NCBI RefSeq assembly: GCF_000427295.1
Contig: NZ_ATNM01000018.1
Span: forward strand, 1 to 64,000
Origin: Cyclobacterium qasimii M12-11B
GTDB lineage: Bacteria; Bacteroidota; Bacteroidia; Cytophagales; Cyclobacteriaceae
Direction: 5' to 3'
Length of the DNA stretch: 64,000 bases
Shown: positions 38,752-47,310 of the stretch, one piece after another
How the letters are laid out: every line of letters starts with the position of its first letter
How positions within the stretch are numbered: position 1 is the stretch's first letter
Program-made: the position numbers and the translations under genes
The notes under the pieces: model-generated
What the model saw: only the letters and a program-made list of their open reading frames with translations
What the model was told of the DNA's origin: nothing
The model's database searches: none

Positions 38752-38775
38752 TTTAATAATTTACAAATTATTAAA
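38752..38775. promoter_or_regulatory. 24-base palindrome upstream of the efflux region (candidate operator)
   Basis: TTTAATAATTT-AC-AAATTATTAAA is a perfect 11-bp inverted repeat with a 2-base spacer. It lies 183 bases before the small gene that precedes the RND operon. Size and symmetry fit a dimeric repressor site, but no regulator gene is adjacent. The AT-rich context raises the chance of coincidence. Confidence 0.3.
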
Positions 38776-38957
38776 TCCTATTTGTTATATACAGATTATA
38801 GGAAAAAACTTTAGTTTACTGAATTTAATTGTCTTTAAAACTTTAGAATGAGCCTAATTTTTTAGCGTTTTTTCCAAATTCATCAAATATCTTTTCCATA
38901 AAAAAATTGTTAAAATATTAAAACAATTAAAATTTTTTTATAGGTTTGTTGATCTAA

Positions 38958-39389
38958 ATGAAAAGTAAGAGACATTTTATAAAGAATTCTATTCAGAACC
39001 CCTTCCTAATAGGGACCTCCTTAGCATCATGCTTTTTGATGCTAATATTTGGCCCAATTCTTTTGGGTGGGAATTCTACTGAAGAGCATTCAGAAAGCTC
39101 TAATCAGCAAGTTTCTTTTCTTTCCGCCAATGACATTCTAAGTGACATTCATTACTTTTTGCATTTTCCATTCGAGGGAGATTCTCCTGAAGAACAAGAA
39201 ACTGAAAATGAGTCCAATAAGACGCTGGATGAAGACAGTGAGAACTTCTATGTAAATTCAGCCTTTTTTTCAAAAGCAGGTTACAATCTGGAGAAAACTT
39301 TGTTTTCCCAATTGAACCTATCTAATCATAATAGGTCTAAAATTTCACTCGTTATTCTTCACCATTCCTGGAAGAGTTTCCTCGTATAA
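38958..39389 (+). CDS. Unknown 143-residue protein with one N-terminal membrane segment
   Basis: I do not recognise a family. Residues about 15-37 are hydrophobic (FLIGTSLASCFLMLIFGPIL), after a basic start (MKSKRHFIKN); this may be a signal anchor. The middle is strongly acidic and polar (EGDSPEEQETENESNKTLDE). The C-terminus is basic and hydrophobic. It precedes the RND adaptor gene by 130 bases on the same strand and may be co-regulated. Codon usage looks like its neighbours. It may be a real small envelope protein or a poorly conserved lineage gene. Confidence 0.5.
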   Translation: MKSKRHFIKNSIQNPFLIGTSLASCFLMLIFGPILLGGNSTEEHSESSNQQVSFLSANDILSDIHYFLHFPFEGDSPEEQETENESNKTLDEDSENFYVNSAFFSKAGYNLEKTLFSQLNLSNHNRSKISLVILHHSWKSFLV

Positions 39390-39518
39390 TTTTTTTCAAG
39401 TCACCCGAATACTTCATTAGGGTCTTTACCCATGATTTATTCCACCCCCTTTAAATAAGCAGATTTTCATCTGCACAAGGGCAATCTATTTCAACTTTTA
39501 CAAAAAATCAGATTTATT

Positions 39519-40604
39519 ATGACGAGGATATTAATTCTTCTCTGTTTGGTAGGAATACTAGGCAATACTGCGTGCGAGCATAAAAAAGAGGCTGAACATC
39601 ATGAATCCACCTTCCGAGTTACGAGCCCAATTAAAATGGACACCGTAGTTTTTCAGGAATATGTAAGCCAGGTTCATTCCATACAACACATAGAACTTAG
39701 AGCTCTTGAAAGAGGCTATTTGCAGAAAGTGTTTGTAGATGAGGGACAACACATTAAGAAAGGGCAACTTATGTTCCAAATCATGCCACTTATCTATGAG
39801 GCTGAAAAGCAAAGAGCATCAGCAGAAGCAGATTTTGCAGAAATAGAATACAACAATACACAAAGCCTTGCAGACAGCAATATCGTTTCTTACAATGAAT
39901 TGGCCATGTCCCGAGCAAAGCTAGCGAAGGCAACAGCCGAACTTAATCTAGCAAAAGCACACTTAGGATTTACTGAAATAAGAGCGCCATTCGACGGTAT
40001 TATGGGACGCTTTCAGGTAAGACTGGGAAGCCTTTTAGACGAAGGAGAATTATTGTCAACTTTATCCGACAATAGTAAAATGTGGGTTTATTTCAATGTT
40101 CCTGAAGCTGAGTATTTGGATTATGCCTCCACAACTGGTTTAGATAATATGCCTGAAGTACAATTCAAAATGGCCAATAACAAAAACTTTAGTCATTCAG
40201 GGATAATTGAAACCATTGAAGCGGATTTTAATAATGAAACAGGAAACATTGCCTTCAGGGCTACATTCCCTAATGAAAAGGGCGTATTAAGACATGGTGA
40301 AACGGGTAATATATTAATGCCTGTATCCTTTGATGATGCATTGATAATCCCTCAGAAAGCTACCTTCGAGATTTTGGATAGAAAATACGTCTTTATTGTC
40401 GACGACACGAACACTTTAAGAACAACAGAAATAACTATTGCTCACGAAGTTCCACATTTGTACATGGTAAGTGGCGGTTTAAAGGCGGATGATAAAATTC
40501 TAATTGAAGGCCTAAGAAAAGTTAAAAACAATCAAGAAATAAAATATGATTTTCTTGATCAAAAAGAAATTTTGAAAGATTTAAACCTGCTTCATGCAGA
40601 GTAA
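39519..40604 (+). CDS. RND efflux periplasmic adaptor (membrane fusion protein)
   Basis: A 361-residue lipoprotein with signal ending at GNTAC (cysteine near 19). Barrel-sandwich and hairpin halves are visible: IELRALERGYLQKVFVDEGQ, KKGQLMFQI, then the coiled-coil EKQRASAEADFAEIEY, then AHLGFTEIRAPFDGIMGRF and the C-terminal beta domains. It links the inner-membrane pump with the outer-membrane channel. First of three genes; 24 bases separate it from the pump. Confidence 0.92.
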   Translation: MTRILILLCLVGILGNTACEHKKEAEHHESTFRVTSPIKMDTVVFQEYVSQVHSIQHIELRALERGYLQKVFVDEGQHIKKGQLMFQIMPLIYEAEKQRASAEADFAEIEYNNTQSLADSNIVSYNELAMSRAKLAKATAELNLAKAHLGFTEIRAPFDGIMGRFQVRLGSLLDEGELLSTLSDNSKMWVYFNVPEAEYLDYASTTGLDNMPEVQFKMANNKNFSHSGIIETIEADFNNETGNIAFRATFPNEKGVLRHGETGNILMPVSFDDALIIPQKATFEILDRKYVFIVDDTNTLRTTEITIAHEVPHLYMVSGGLKADDKILIEGLRKVKNNQEIKYDFLDQKEILKDLNLLHAE

Positions 40605-40628
40605 ATTTAACCTTTAAATTACTTAGAC

Positions 40629-43600
40629 ATGTTTAGCAAGTTTATACAAAGGCCGGTTTTAGCGATAGCTATCTCCCTGGCCATCATATTCCTAGGAATA
40701 TTAGCTATTACGACAAGGCCAATTTCACAATTCCCGGAAATTGCCCCTCCACGAGTAAATATTTTCATAGCCTATCCGGGATCTAGTGCAGATGTCCTGG
40801 TCAAATCCACCCTGATACCTCTGGAAAGAGCGATTAATGGTGTACAAGGAATGCAATACATTATCTCCGATGCAACAAGTGCGGGAGAGGCCACCATCCA
40901 GATAATATTTGAACCTGGAACGGATCCAAATGCGGCAGTAGTCAACGTAAAAACCAGGATAGATCAGGTGATGAACAATCTCCCGCCTCTGGTACAGAGG
41001 GAGGGTGTAATCATCACTCCTATCCAACCGAGTATGTTGATGTATGTTAACCTTTTCAGTACAGATAAAAATGCTGATGAGAAATTTCTGTACAACTATG
41101 CGAATGTCAACATTCTACCGGAGCTTCAAAGGATAAGTGGAATGGGTAGGGCCACAATTCTTGGTAGCCGCCAATATGCCATGCGTGTTTGGCTAAAACC
41201 CGATAGAATGAGGGCATACAACATTTCCACAGAGGAAGTGCTGGCTGCCATTGATGAACAAAGTGTAATCGGTAGACCAGGTAGACTGGGGCAGAGTTCC
41301 GGTAAAACAGCTCAATCCATTGAATATGTATTGACATATAAAGGTCGATTTAATTTACCCGAAGAGTACGAAGACATCATCATTAAGGCAAACCCTGAAG
41401 GTGAGATTTTGATGCTCAAGGACATTGCAGAGGTTGAACTTGGTAGTGAGTTCTTTGATATTTACTCGAATAAAGATGGCTATCCTGCCGCTTCAATGGT
41501 ATTGAAGCAAAACTTTGGCAGTAACGCCAGTAAAGTAATTGACAAGGTAAAACTGAAATTAACTGAACTGGAACAGGATTTCCCTCCAGGCATGTCCTAC
41601 GAGATCAATTACGATGTTTCGACTTTCGTCGATGCCTCGATTGATAAGGTATTGCATACTTTAGTAGAGGCTTTTATTCTAGTAGCTTTAGTTGTATTTC
41701 TGTTCCTTGGGGATTTAAGGTCAACCATTATTCCAGCTATTGCAGTCCCTGTTTCCTTGATAGGTGCATTTGTTTTTATGCAGTTGTTTGGGTTAACAAT
41801 AAACATGATCACACTATTTGCCCTTGTATTGGCGATAGGTATAGTGGTCGATGATGCGATTGTGGTAGTTGAGGCAGTCCATGCCAAAATGGAAGAGGAG
41901 AATCTCAGCCCATTCAAGGCTGTGAAAAAAGTACTTGGGGAGATCAGTGGTGCGATTATAGCCATTACACTGGTCATGACTGCGGTGTTTATACCCGTTG
42001 CTTTTATGACAGGTCCTGTAGGTGTTTTTTACAGACAATTTTCCATTACAATGGCCAGTGCAATCGTCCTATCAGGGTTGGTAGCGCTTACGCTTACGCC
42101 TGTTTTGTGTGCGATGATTCTTAAAAACAACCATGGAAAACCTAGAAAGAGATCTCCTATCGATCTATTTTTGGATTGGTTCAATAGAAAATTTGAAAAA
42201 ATCACCGATAAATATGAAGGCTTACTTAAGCTTATTGTAAACCGAAAGGTGGTCACCTATGGTATTCTTCTAGCTTTTGGTTTTGGCATTTTTGCAGTCA
42301 ATGAAACCTTACCCACAGGGTTTATCCCTAATGAGGATCAAGGAATGATTTATGCAATTATTCAGACCCCTCCAGGATCTACATTGGAAATCACCAATGA
42401 AGTATCAAGAAAACTGCAGGAAATTGCTGAAGAGATTGATGGTATCCAATCCGTATCTTCCTTGGCAGGGTATGAAATCCTTACAGAAGGTAGGGGTTCA
42501 AATGCAGGTACTTGCCTTATTAACCTTAAAAACTGGGAGGACAGAGAACACTCAGTAAAAGAAATAATAGAGGAACTAGAGGAAGAAACCAAAGACTTAG
42601 GAGCTGTTATTGAATACTTCGAACCACCAGCAGTACCAGGCTATGGTGCTTCAGATGGTTTCTCCTTAAGAATGTTGGACAAAAACAGTACTGTTGATTA
42701 TCAGGAATTTGATCAGGTCAACCGTGACTTCATGGATGCGTTAAGAGAGCGCCCTGAATTAAGCGGACTGTTTACTTTCTTCGCTGCCAATTATCCTCAA
42801 TTTGAGTTGACGATTGATAATAAACTAGCCATGCAAAAAGGTGTATCCATAGGCAAAGCCATGGAAAACCTGGATGTTCTCATCGGTAGTACTTATGAAC
42901 AAGGCTTTGTAAGGTTTGGGAATTTCTTTAAAGTCTATACCCAATCGGCTCCGGAATACCGAAAAATGCCTTCGGATATCATGAAATTATTCATTAAGAA
43001 TGACCATGGAGAAATGGTCCCTTACTCTGCCTTTATGAAAATGGAGAAAAAGCAAGGGCCAAATGAAATCACCAGGTTCAACCTATACACCTCCTCCTCT
43101 ATCAAGGGTGTACCGGCACCTGGATACACTAGTGGTGATGCCATCAAAGCGATCCAGGAAGTAGCGGAACAATCGCTACCCAATGGATATGACATCGCTT
43201 GGGAAGGACTTTCCTATGATGAATCCAGGAGAGGAAATGAGGCCATCTACATCTTTATCGTCGTTTTGATCTTCGTGTATTTGGTATTGGCTGCTCAATA
43301 TGAAAGTTTTATAATTCCATTGGCTGTTATTCTTTCTTTACCAATAGGTGTTTTTGGTTCCTTCCTTATGTTAAAATTCATGGGACTCGCCAATGATATA
43401 TATGCACAGATTGGCTTGATTATGTTGGTTGGTCTGTTAGGGAAAAATGCGGTGTTAATAGTTGAATTTGCTATTCAGAAACACCAGCAAGGCTCCACTA
43501 TTCTAGAGGCAGCTATAATCGGTGCCAAGGTTAGATTTCGTCCTATTTTGATGACTTCATTTGCTTTTATCGCTGGACTTATTCCTTTGGTAATGGCTAC

Positions 43601-43856
43601 AGGAGCTGGTGCAATAGGCAACAGAACCATTGGTTCTTCAGCTATGGGTGGAATGTTATTCGGAACCATATTTGGTGTGATAATCGTACCAGGGCTCTAC
43701 TATATATTCGGCAGTATCGCGGAAGGCAGGACACTGATCAGAGATGAAGATGAAACACCACTTAGTGAAGACTATGTTAAAAGGCAATATGATTCAAGAT
43801 TGCTTAAGAAATTAAAGAAATTATTGTCGAAAAATGAACTAGAAAATGGTCAATAA
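40629..43856 (+). CDS. RND efflux pump, HAE1 (AcrB-like) family
   Basis: A 1075-residue inner-membrane proton antiporter that exports drugs or other amphiphiles. Twelve membrane segments in the two-repeat layout, with the proton-relay Asp-Asp in TM4 (ALAIGIVVDDAIVVVEAV) and the second-repeat GLLGKNAVLIVEFAI. Opening residues FIQRPVLAIAISLAIIFLG are typical. Length is usual for AcrB-like pumps. The last bases overlap the start of the TolC-like gene by 11 bases, so translation is coupled. Substrate cannot be read from sequence. Confidence 0.95.
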   Translation: MFSKFIQRPVLAIAISLAIIFLGILAITTRPISQFPEIAPPRVNIFIAYPGSSADVLVKSTLIPLERAINGVQGMQYIISDATSAGEATIQIIFEPGTDPNAAVVNVKTRIDQVMNNLPPLVQREGVIITPIQPSMLMYVNLFSTDKNADEKFLYNYANVNILPELQRISGMGRATILGSRQYAMRVWLKPDRMRAYNISTEEVLAAIDEQSVIGRPGRLGQSSGKTAQSIEYVLTYKGRFNLPEEYEDIIIKANPEGEILMLKDIAEVELGSEFFDIYSNKDGYPAASMVLKQNFGSNASKVIDKVKLKLTELEQDFPPGMSYEINYDVSTFVDASIDKVLHTLVEAFILVALVVFLFLGDLRSTIIPAIAVPVSLIGAFVFMQLFGLTINMITLFALVLAIGIVVDDAIVVVEAVHAKMEEENLSPFKAVKKVLGEISGAIIAITLVMTAVFIPVAFMTGPVGVFYRQFSITMASAIVLSGLVALTLTPVLCAMILKNNHGKPRKRSPIDLFLDWFNRKFEKITDKYEGLLKLIVNRKVVTYGILLAFGFGIFAVNETLPTGFIPNEDQGMIYAIIQTPPGSTLEITNEVSRKLQEIAEEIDGIQSVSSLAGYEILTEGRGSNAGTCLINLKNWEDREHSVKEIIEELEEETKDLGAVIEYFEPPAVPGYGASDGFSLRMLDKNSTVDYQEFDQVNRDFMDALRERPELSGLFTFFAANYPQFELTIDNKLAMQKGVSIGKAMENLDVLIGSTYEQGFVRFGNFFKVYTQSAPEYRKMPSDIMKLFIKNDHGEMVPYSAFMKMEKKQGPNEITRFNLYTSSSIKGVPAPGYTSGDAIKAIQEVAEQSLPNGYDIAWEGLSYDESRRGNEAIYIFIVVLIFVYLVLAAQYESFIIPLAVILSLPIGVFGSFLMLKFMGLANDIYAQIGLIMLVGLLGKNAVLIVEFAIQKHQQGSTILEAAIIGAKVRFRPILMTSFAFIAGLIPLVMATGAGAIGNRTIGSSAMGGMLFGTIFGVIIVPGLYYIFGSIAEGRTLIRDEDETPLSEDYVKRQYDSRLLKKLKKLLSKNELENGQ

Positions 43857-45276
43857 ATTCCTAAATAATACGACAACCCTGCTGCTTTGCATGCTCCTTG
43901 TTTGGGGATGTAAGATACCTCAGGCGACAACATTTGACGAAAGCAATTCAGTTCCAGATAGTTTTAACCAATCTAAAGACACTACTAACAGTGCCAATAC
44001 CAATTGGAAAGCATTCTTTACTGATCCTCAGTTAATCACATTGATAGATACAGCTCTTGCAAATAATCAGGAGTTGAACATTATGCTTCAGGAGATAGCA
44101 GTGGACAATAACGAAATCCTAGCGAGAAAAGGAGAGTATTTGCCTTTTGTAAACCTGGGAGTTGGTGCTGGATTGGAGAAAGATGGCGAATACACCCGGC
44201 ATGGGGCTGTGGATGAAAGTTTGAATATCAGGGAAGGACAAGCCATTCCTAATCCGTTGCCTGATTTCATGGTAGGTGCCTTTGCTTCCTGGGAATTAGA
44301 TGTTTGGAAAAAACTTCGCAATGGAAAGAAAGCAGCCGTAGCAAGGTATTTATCAAGTGTTGAGGGCAAAAATTTCATGGTCACTAATTTGATCGCAGAA
44401 ATTTCAAGCTCTTATTACGAGCTTATGGCATTGGACAACTTGTTGGATATTATTCAAAAAAACATAAGCATTCAAAAGAATGCTTTACATATAATTGAAC
44501 AACAAAAACAAGCTGCTCAGGAAACACAGTTGGCTGTTAATAGATTTGCTGCCCAGGTACTCAACACCGAGAACCTGCAATACAAAATCAAGCAGCAGAT
44601 TGTTGAAACTGAAAACAGGTTGAACTTCCTTGTAGGTCGCTTTCCACAAGGCATAGAAAGAAGCTCTTCTGGGTTCAATGATATTTCGGTCAATGAAATA
44701 CATTCTGGAATTCCATCCCAATTGTTAATCAATAGACCGGATATTAAGCAAGCTGAACTCACTTTAGCCGCAGCCAAACTTGACGTTGCTATAGCACGAG
44801 CTAATTTTTACCCTTCTTTCAGTATTGAGGCAGGTGTAGGATTCGGTTCATTTAACCCCAAATACCTGGTCAATCCTCAATCCATATTGTACAATTTGGG
44901 AGGGGATTTAATGGCACCATTGGTGAATAAGAATGCGATAAAAGCGACTTACAGTAGTGCCAATGCAAAGCAATTACAAGCGGTTTACAGTTATGAACAA
45001 ACCATTTTGAAAGCTTATATAGAAGTAGCCAATCAACTTTCGCAAATAGCGAATACAAGTAAAAGCTACGAGACGAAGTCTAAAGAAGTTGACTTACTCA
45101 ATCAATCTATTACCATTTCAAATAGTTTGTTCCGCTCAGCCAGAGCTGATTATATGGAGGTTTTGCTTACCCAAAGGGAGGCATTAGAATCCAGAATGGA
45201 GCTAATAGAAATAAAAATGAGCCAGATGAATGCTAAAGTAAATATTTACAAAGCACTCGGTGGTGGATGGAATTAA
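43846..45276 (+). CDS. TolC-like outer-membrane efflux lipoprotein (NodT family)
   Basis: A 476-residue outer-membrane factor with lipoprotein signal ending LVWGC (cysteine near residue 22). The mature start NTNWKAFFTDPQLITLIDTA and repeated helical hairpins (ALANNQELNIMLQEIAVDNN; LLINRPDIKQAELTLAAAK) are typical of the NodT branch. It forms the exit duct of the pump encoded upstream. Its start overlaps the pump gene by 11 bases. A terminator follows. Confidence 0.92.
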   Translation: MVNKFLNNTTTLLLCMLLVWGCKIPQATTFDESNSVPDSFNQSKDTTNSANTNWKAFFTDPQLITLIDTALANNQELNIMLQEIAVDNNEILARKGEYLPFVNLGVGAGLEKDGEYTRHGAVDESLNIREGQAIPNPLPDFMVGAFASWELDVWKKLRNGKKAAVARYLSSVEGKNFMVTNLIAEISSSYYELMALDNLLDIIQKNISIQKNALHIIEQQKQAAQETQLAVNRFAAQVLNTENLQYKIKQQIVETENRLNFLVGRFPQGIERSSSGFNDISVNEIHSGIPSQLLINRPDIKQAELTLAAAKLDVAIARANFYPSFSIEAGVGFGSFNPKYLVNPQSILYNLGGDLMAPLVNKNAIKATYSSANAKQLQAVYSYEQTILKAYIEVANQLSQIANTSKSYETKSKEVDLLNQSITISNSLFRSARADYMEVLLTQREALESRMELIEIKMSQMNAKVNIYKALGGGWN

Positions 45277-45313
45277 CAAGGTTCATCCCATTTGAATAAC
45301 ACCTATATAGCAA

Positions 45314-45343
45314 AAAGCCACTTGAATTATCAAGTGGCTTTTT
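45314..45343 (+). terminator. Rho-independent terminator of the RND operon
   Basis: AAAGCCACTTGA (45314-45325) pairs with TCAAGTGGCTTT (45330-45341), and T bases follow to 45343. It starts 38 bases after the stop of the outer-membrane channel gene. Confidence 0.88.
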
Positions 45344-45620
45344 CACTTTTTAGAAGATTAAAATCGGTTTCGAAAAAATTGATAAGTCGTGATTTTGTCA
45401 GCATTGTTGCAGAAAGAAAGCAACAATGCCGCCAAATCCATGTGTTCGTATTTCACTTTTCCATGCGTTAAAACCCATAGCTATTGATTTTATCGTTCTT
45501 TTTATAAAGCGTTAGGTGGAGCTATGCAGTAGGATTCGCGATAGCCTGTCCTTGCTCAATCGGGATTGTTAGAATCACTTTAAAAATGGCAACTCTAATG
45601 TCCATTATAACTTCGTGCTA
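45344..45620. other. Short non-coding region with a 10-bp hairpin
   Basis: Lies between convergent genes. GCATTGTTGC (45401-45410) and GCAACAATGC (45420-45429) form a perfect stem with a 9-base loop. It may terminate the SusD transcript or be a repeat remnant. No frame is supported. Confidence 0.45.
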
Positions 45621-47297
45621 TTACCAAGGTTTTGCTGAGTTCTGCAATAACCACATTTTCGCATATGGATGGTCCTTACTTTGTCCTGCAGGAATAAATT
45701 GGGTATCCTCAAGTGAGGATATAGCCTGCTCATAATTGACCAAATAATTTGGGTCCAGGTTAGGAGTAGGATACATGTACCTGACCGGAATAGCCGCACC
45801 AAATTGGGTTACTGGCCCTGCCTCTAATACTGGATAGCCTGTTCTTCTCCAATCAAACCAAGCTTGAGGGTTTTGCCAGTTGGCTATCCATTTTTGTTCT
45901 ATGATTCGTTCTGCTTTATTGGTGCTTTTAGCATAAGAAACTGCTTCCTGATCGTAATAGGTTTCAAAATTGAAGTCCCCTGAATTCGATAGAATGCCAT
46001 ATTTCTCCATTGAGGCAGAAATTGCTTCTTTGTAATGTGCTTCTGGATCATTGGCCCCAAGCCCACCTAAGAGTGCTGCCTCAGCCATCAGAAACTTTAT
46101 TTCACTATAGGTCACCAGGTTCATGTTTACGTAGCTGTCTTGGTTTTTTCTATACCTCTCATGCAAATAAGAAATGTAAGGGCTTCTCTCAGGGTGATAC
46201 CCTTCTTCGTCATTCCCCTTATTGTACGACATGGCTTCCACTATAGGGAGCCCAACCGGTAAGCCTACATATAAATTGGTATTCACCTCTACTCCAGCAG
46301 GAGCTGGTTTAAACCGAACTGTAGCTGATTCACCAAGAATATTAGTTACAACTGAATCCTTTTCTACCGTCACCTCAGCATCCCATTTATACTGAACAGG
46401 TAATACCCAACGGTATAGTCGAGGATCGTCTAAGTCAATGAGTTTATCTACGAGTGTTTGCGCAGGCTTTAACAATAAATTAGGGTTTGGACTGTTTAGT
46501 GGTCCTCCAGGTGTAGCGTTATTTTCATCTGTTCCAAGAAAATCAACTTTTGCATCATCACTATTGTCCATAAAGGTATACTGCGAAGCCTCATTGAATT
46601 CTTTATCCAAGTCAATTCCCAAGGAAGCCATGTCCGACTTTTTGTTAATCAATCGCATGCTGTACCGCATTCGCAAAGCATTGGCAAACCTTCTCCATTT
46701 TTGAGCATCTCCACCATACATTATATCCGAGGTAGCGTTTACCAGATCTTTGGCTGGATCCAGATTTTGGAGAATGGCGTCAGCTTCTCTTAAGTCTATT
46801 AATATGCCATTATAAACATCTTCTTGCCGATCATAAACAGGGAAAAAGACATCATTATTGGCTTGTAAAGCGCTGGAATAAGGAATATCTCCATACAGAT
46901 CAGTCATGAGACCATAATGAAACGAACGAATAATTAAGGCTATTCCTTTGAAGAAGTCATTGTTTTCTTCTACTGCATTCTCATAAATAACTTGATTGTT
47001 CCTGAGTATATCAAAATAGCTGTTCCAGGATTCGTGTCCCCAACCATAGAAATTAACAACTACAGCACCTTCATTGGTGCCCCGTTGTACATATTGCATT
47101 GCCCCAGCAATTTTGGAATTTTCATAGCCCAGATTGTGATAGGTTTTGGCTGTATTTGACAATACATAGGTCAGAATATAATTGGATGACACCTGTTCAG
47201 GACTATTCGGGTTCATGTTTACCTCGGTGAGGTCCTCACAAGCCCAAAAGGCCGTAATCAATCCAATACAAAGTATATTTTTTAATAGATTTTTCAT
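45621..47297 (-). CDS. SusD/RagB-family lipoprotein, SusD_2 type
   Basis: A 558-residue surface lipoprotein with signal ending ITAFWAC (cysteine near residue 20). The opening DLTEVNMNPNSPEQVSSNYI and AGAMQYVQRGTNEGAV, then the conserved LMAEAALLGGLG and RIIEQKWIANWQNPQAW, are typical of the Pfam 12771 branch. It starts 13 bases after the SusC stop and is its partner. The SusD_2 branch takes varied ligands, not only glycans. Confidence 0.9.
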   Translation of the reverse strand: MKNLLKNILCIGLITAFWACEDLTEVNMNPNSPEQVSSNYILTYVLSNTAKTYHNLGYENSKIAGAMQYVQRGTNEGAVVVNFYGWGHESWNSYFDILRNNQVIYENAVEENNDFFKGIALIIRSFHYGLMTDLYGDIPYSSALQANNDVFFPVYDRQEDVYNGILIDLREADAILQNLDPAKDLVNATSDIMYGGDAQKWRRFANALRMRYSMRLINKKSDMASLGIDLDKEFNEASQYTFMDNSDDAKVDFLGTDENNATPGGPLNSPNPNLLLKPAQTLVDKLIDLDDPRLYRWVLPVQYKWDAEVTVEKDSVVTNILGESATVRFKPAPAGVEVNTNLYVGLPVGLPIVEAMSYNKGNDEEGYHPERSPYISYLHERYRKNQDSYVNMNLVTYSEIKFLMAEAALLGGLGANDPEAHYKEAISASMEKYGILSNSGDFNFETYYDQEAVSYAKSTNKAERIIEQKWIANWQNPQAWFDWRRTGYPVLEAGPVTQFGAAIPVRYMYPTPNLDPNYLVNYEQAISSLEDTQFIPAGQSKDHPYAKMWLLQNSAKPW

Positions 47298-47310
47298 GGC
47301 TATTCTTCAG

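Larger units (their letters stand above)
38267..38957. other. Non-coding region with two strong palindromes
   Basis: About 690 bases between the lipid kinase and the RND operon. It holds the 21-bp hairpin at 38453-38496 and the 24-base palindrome at 38752-38775, described separately. The rest is AT-rich, with no frame. The promoter of the downstream operon should lie between about 38780 and 38957. Confidence 0.5.

Noticed and set aside
41609-41977. Minus-strand frame inside the RND pump gene.
   Set aside because: Antisense to membrane segments of a certain gene; no independent evidence.
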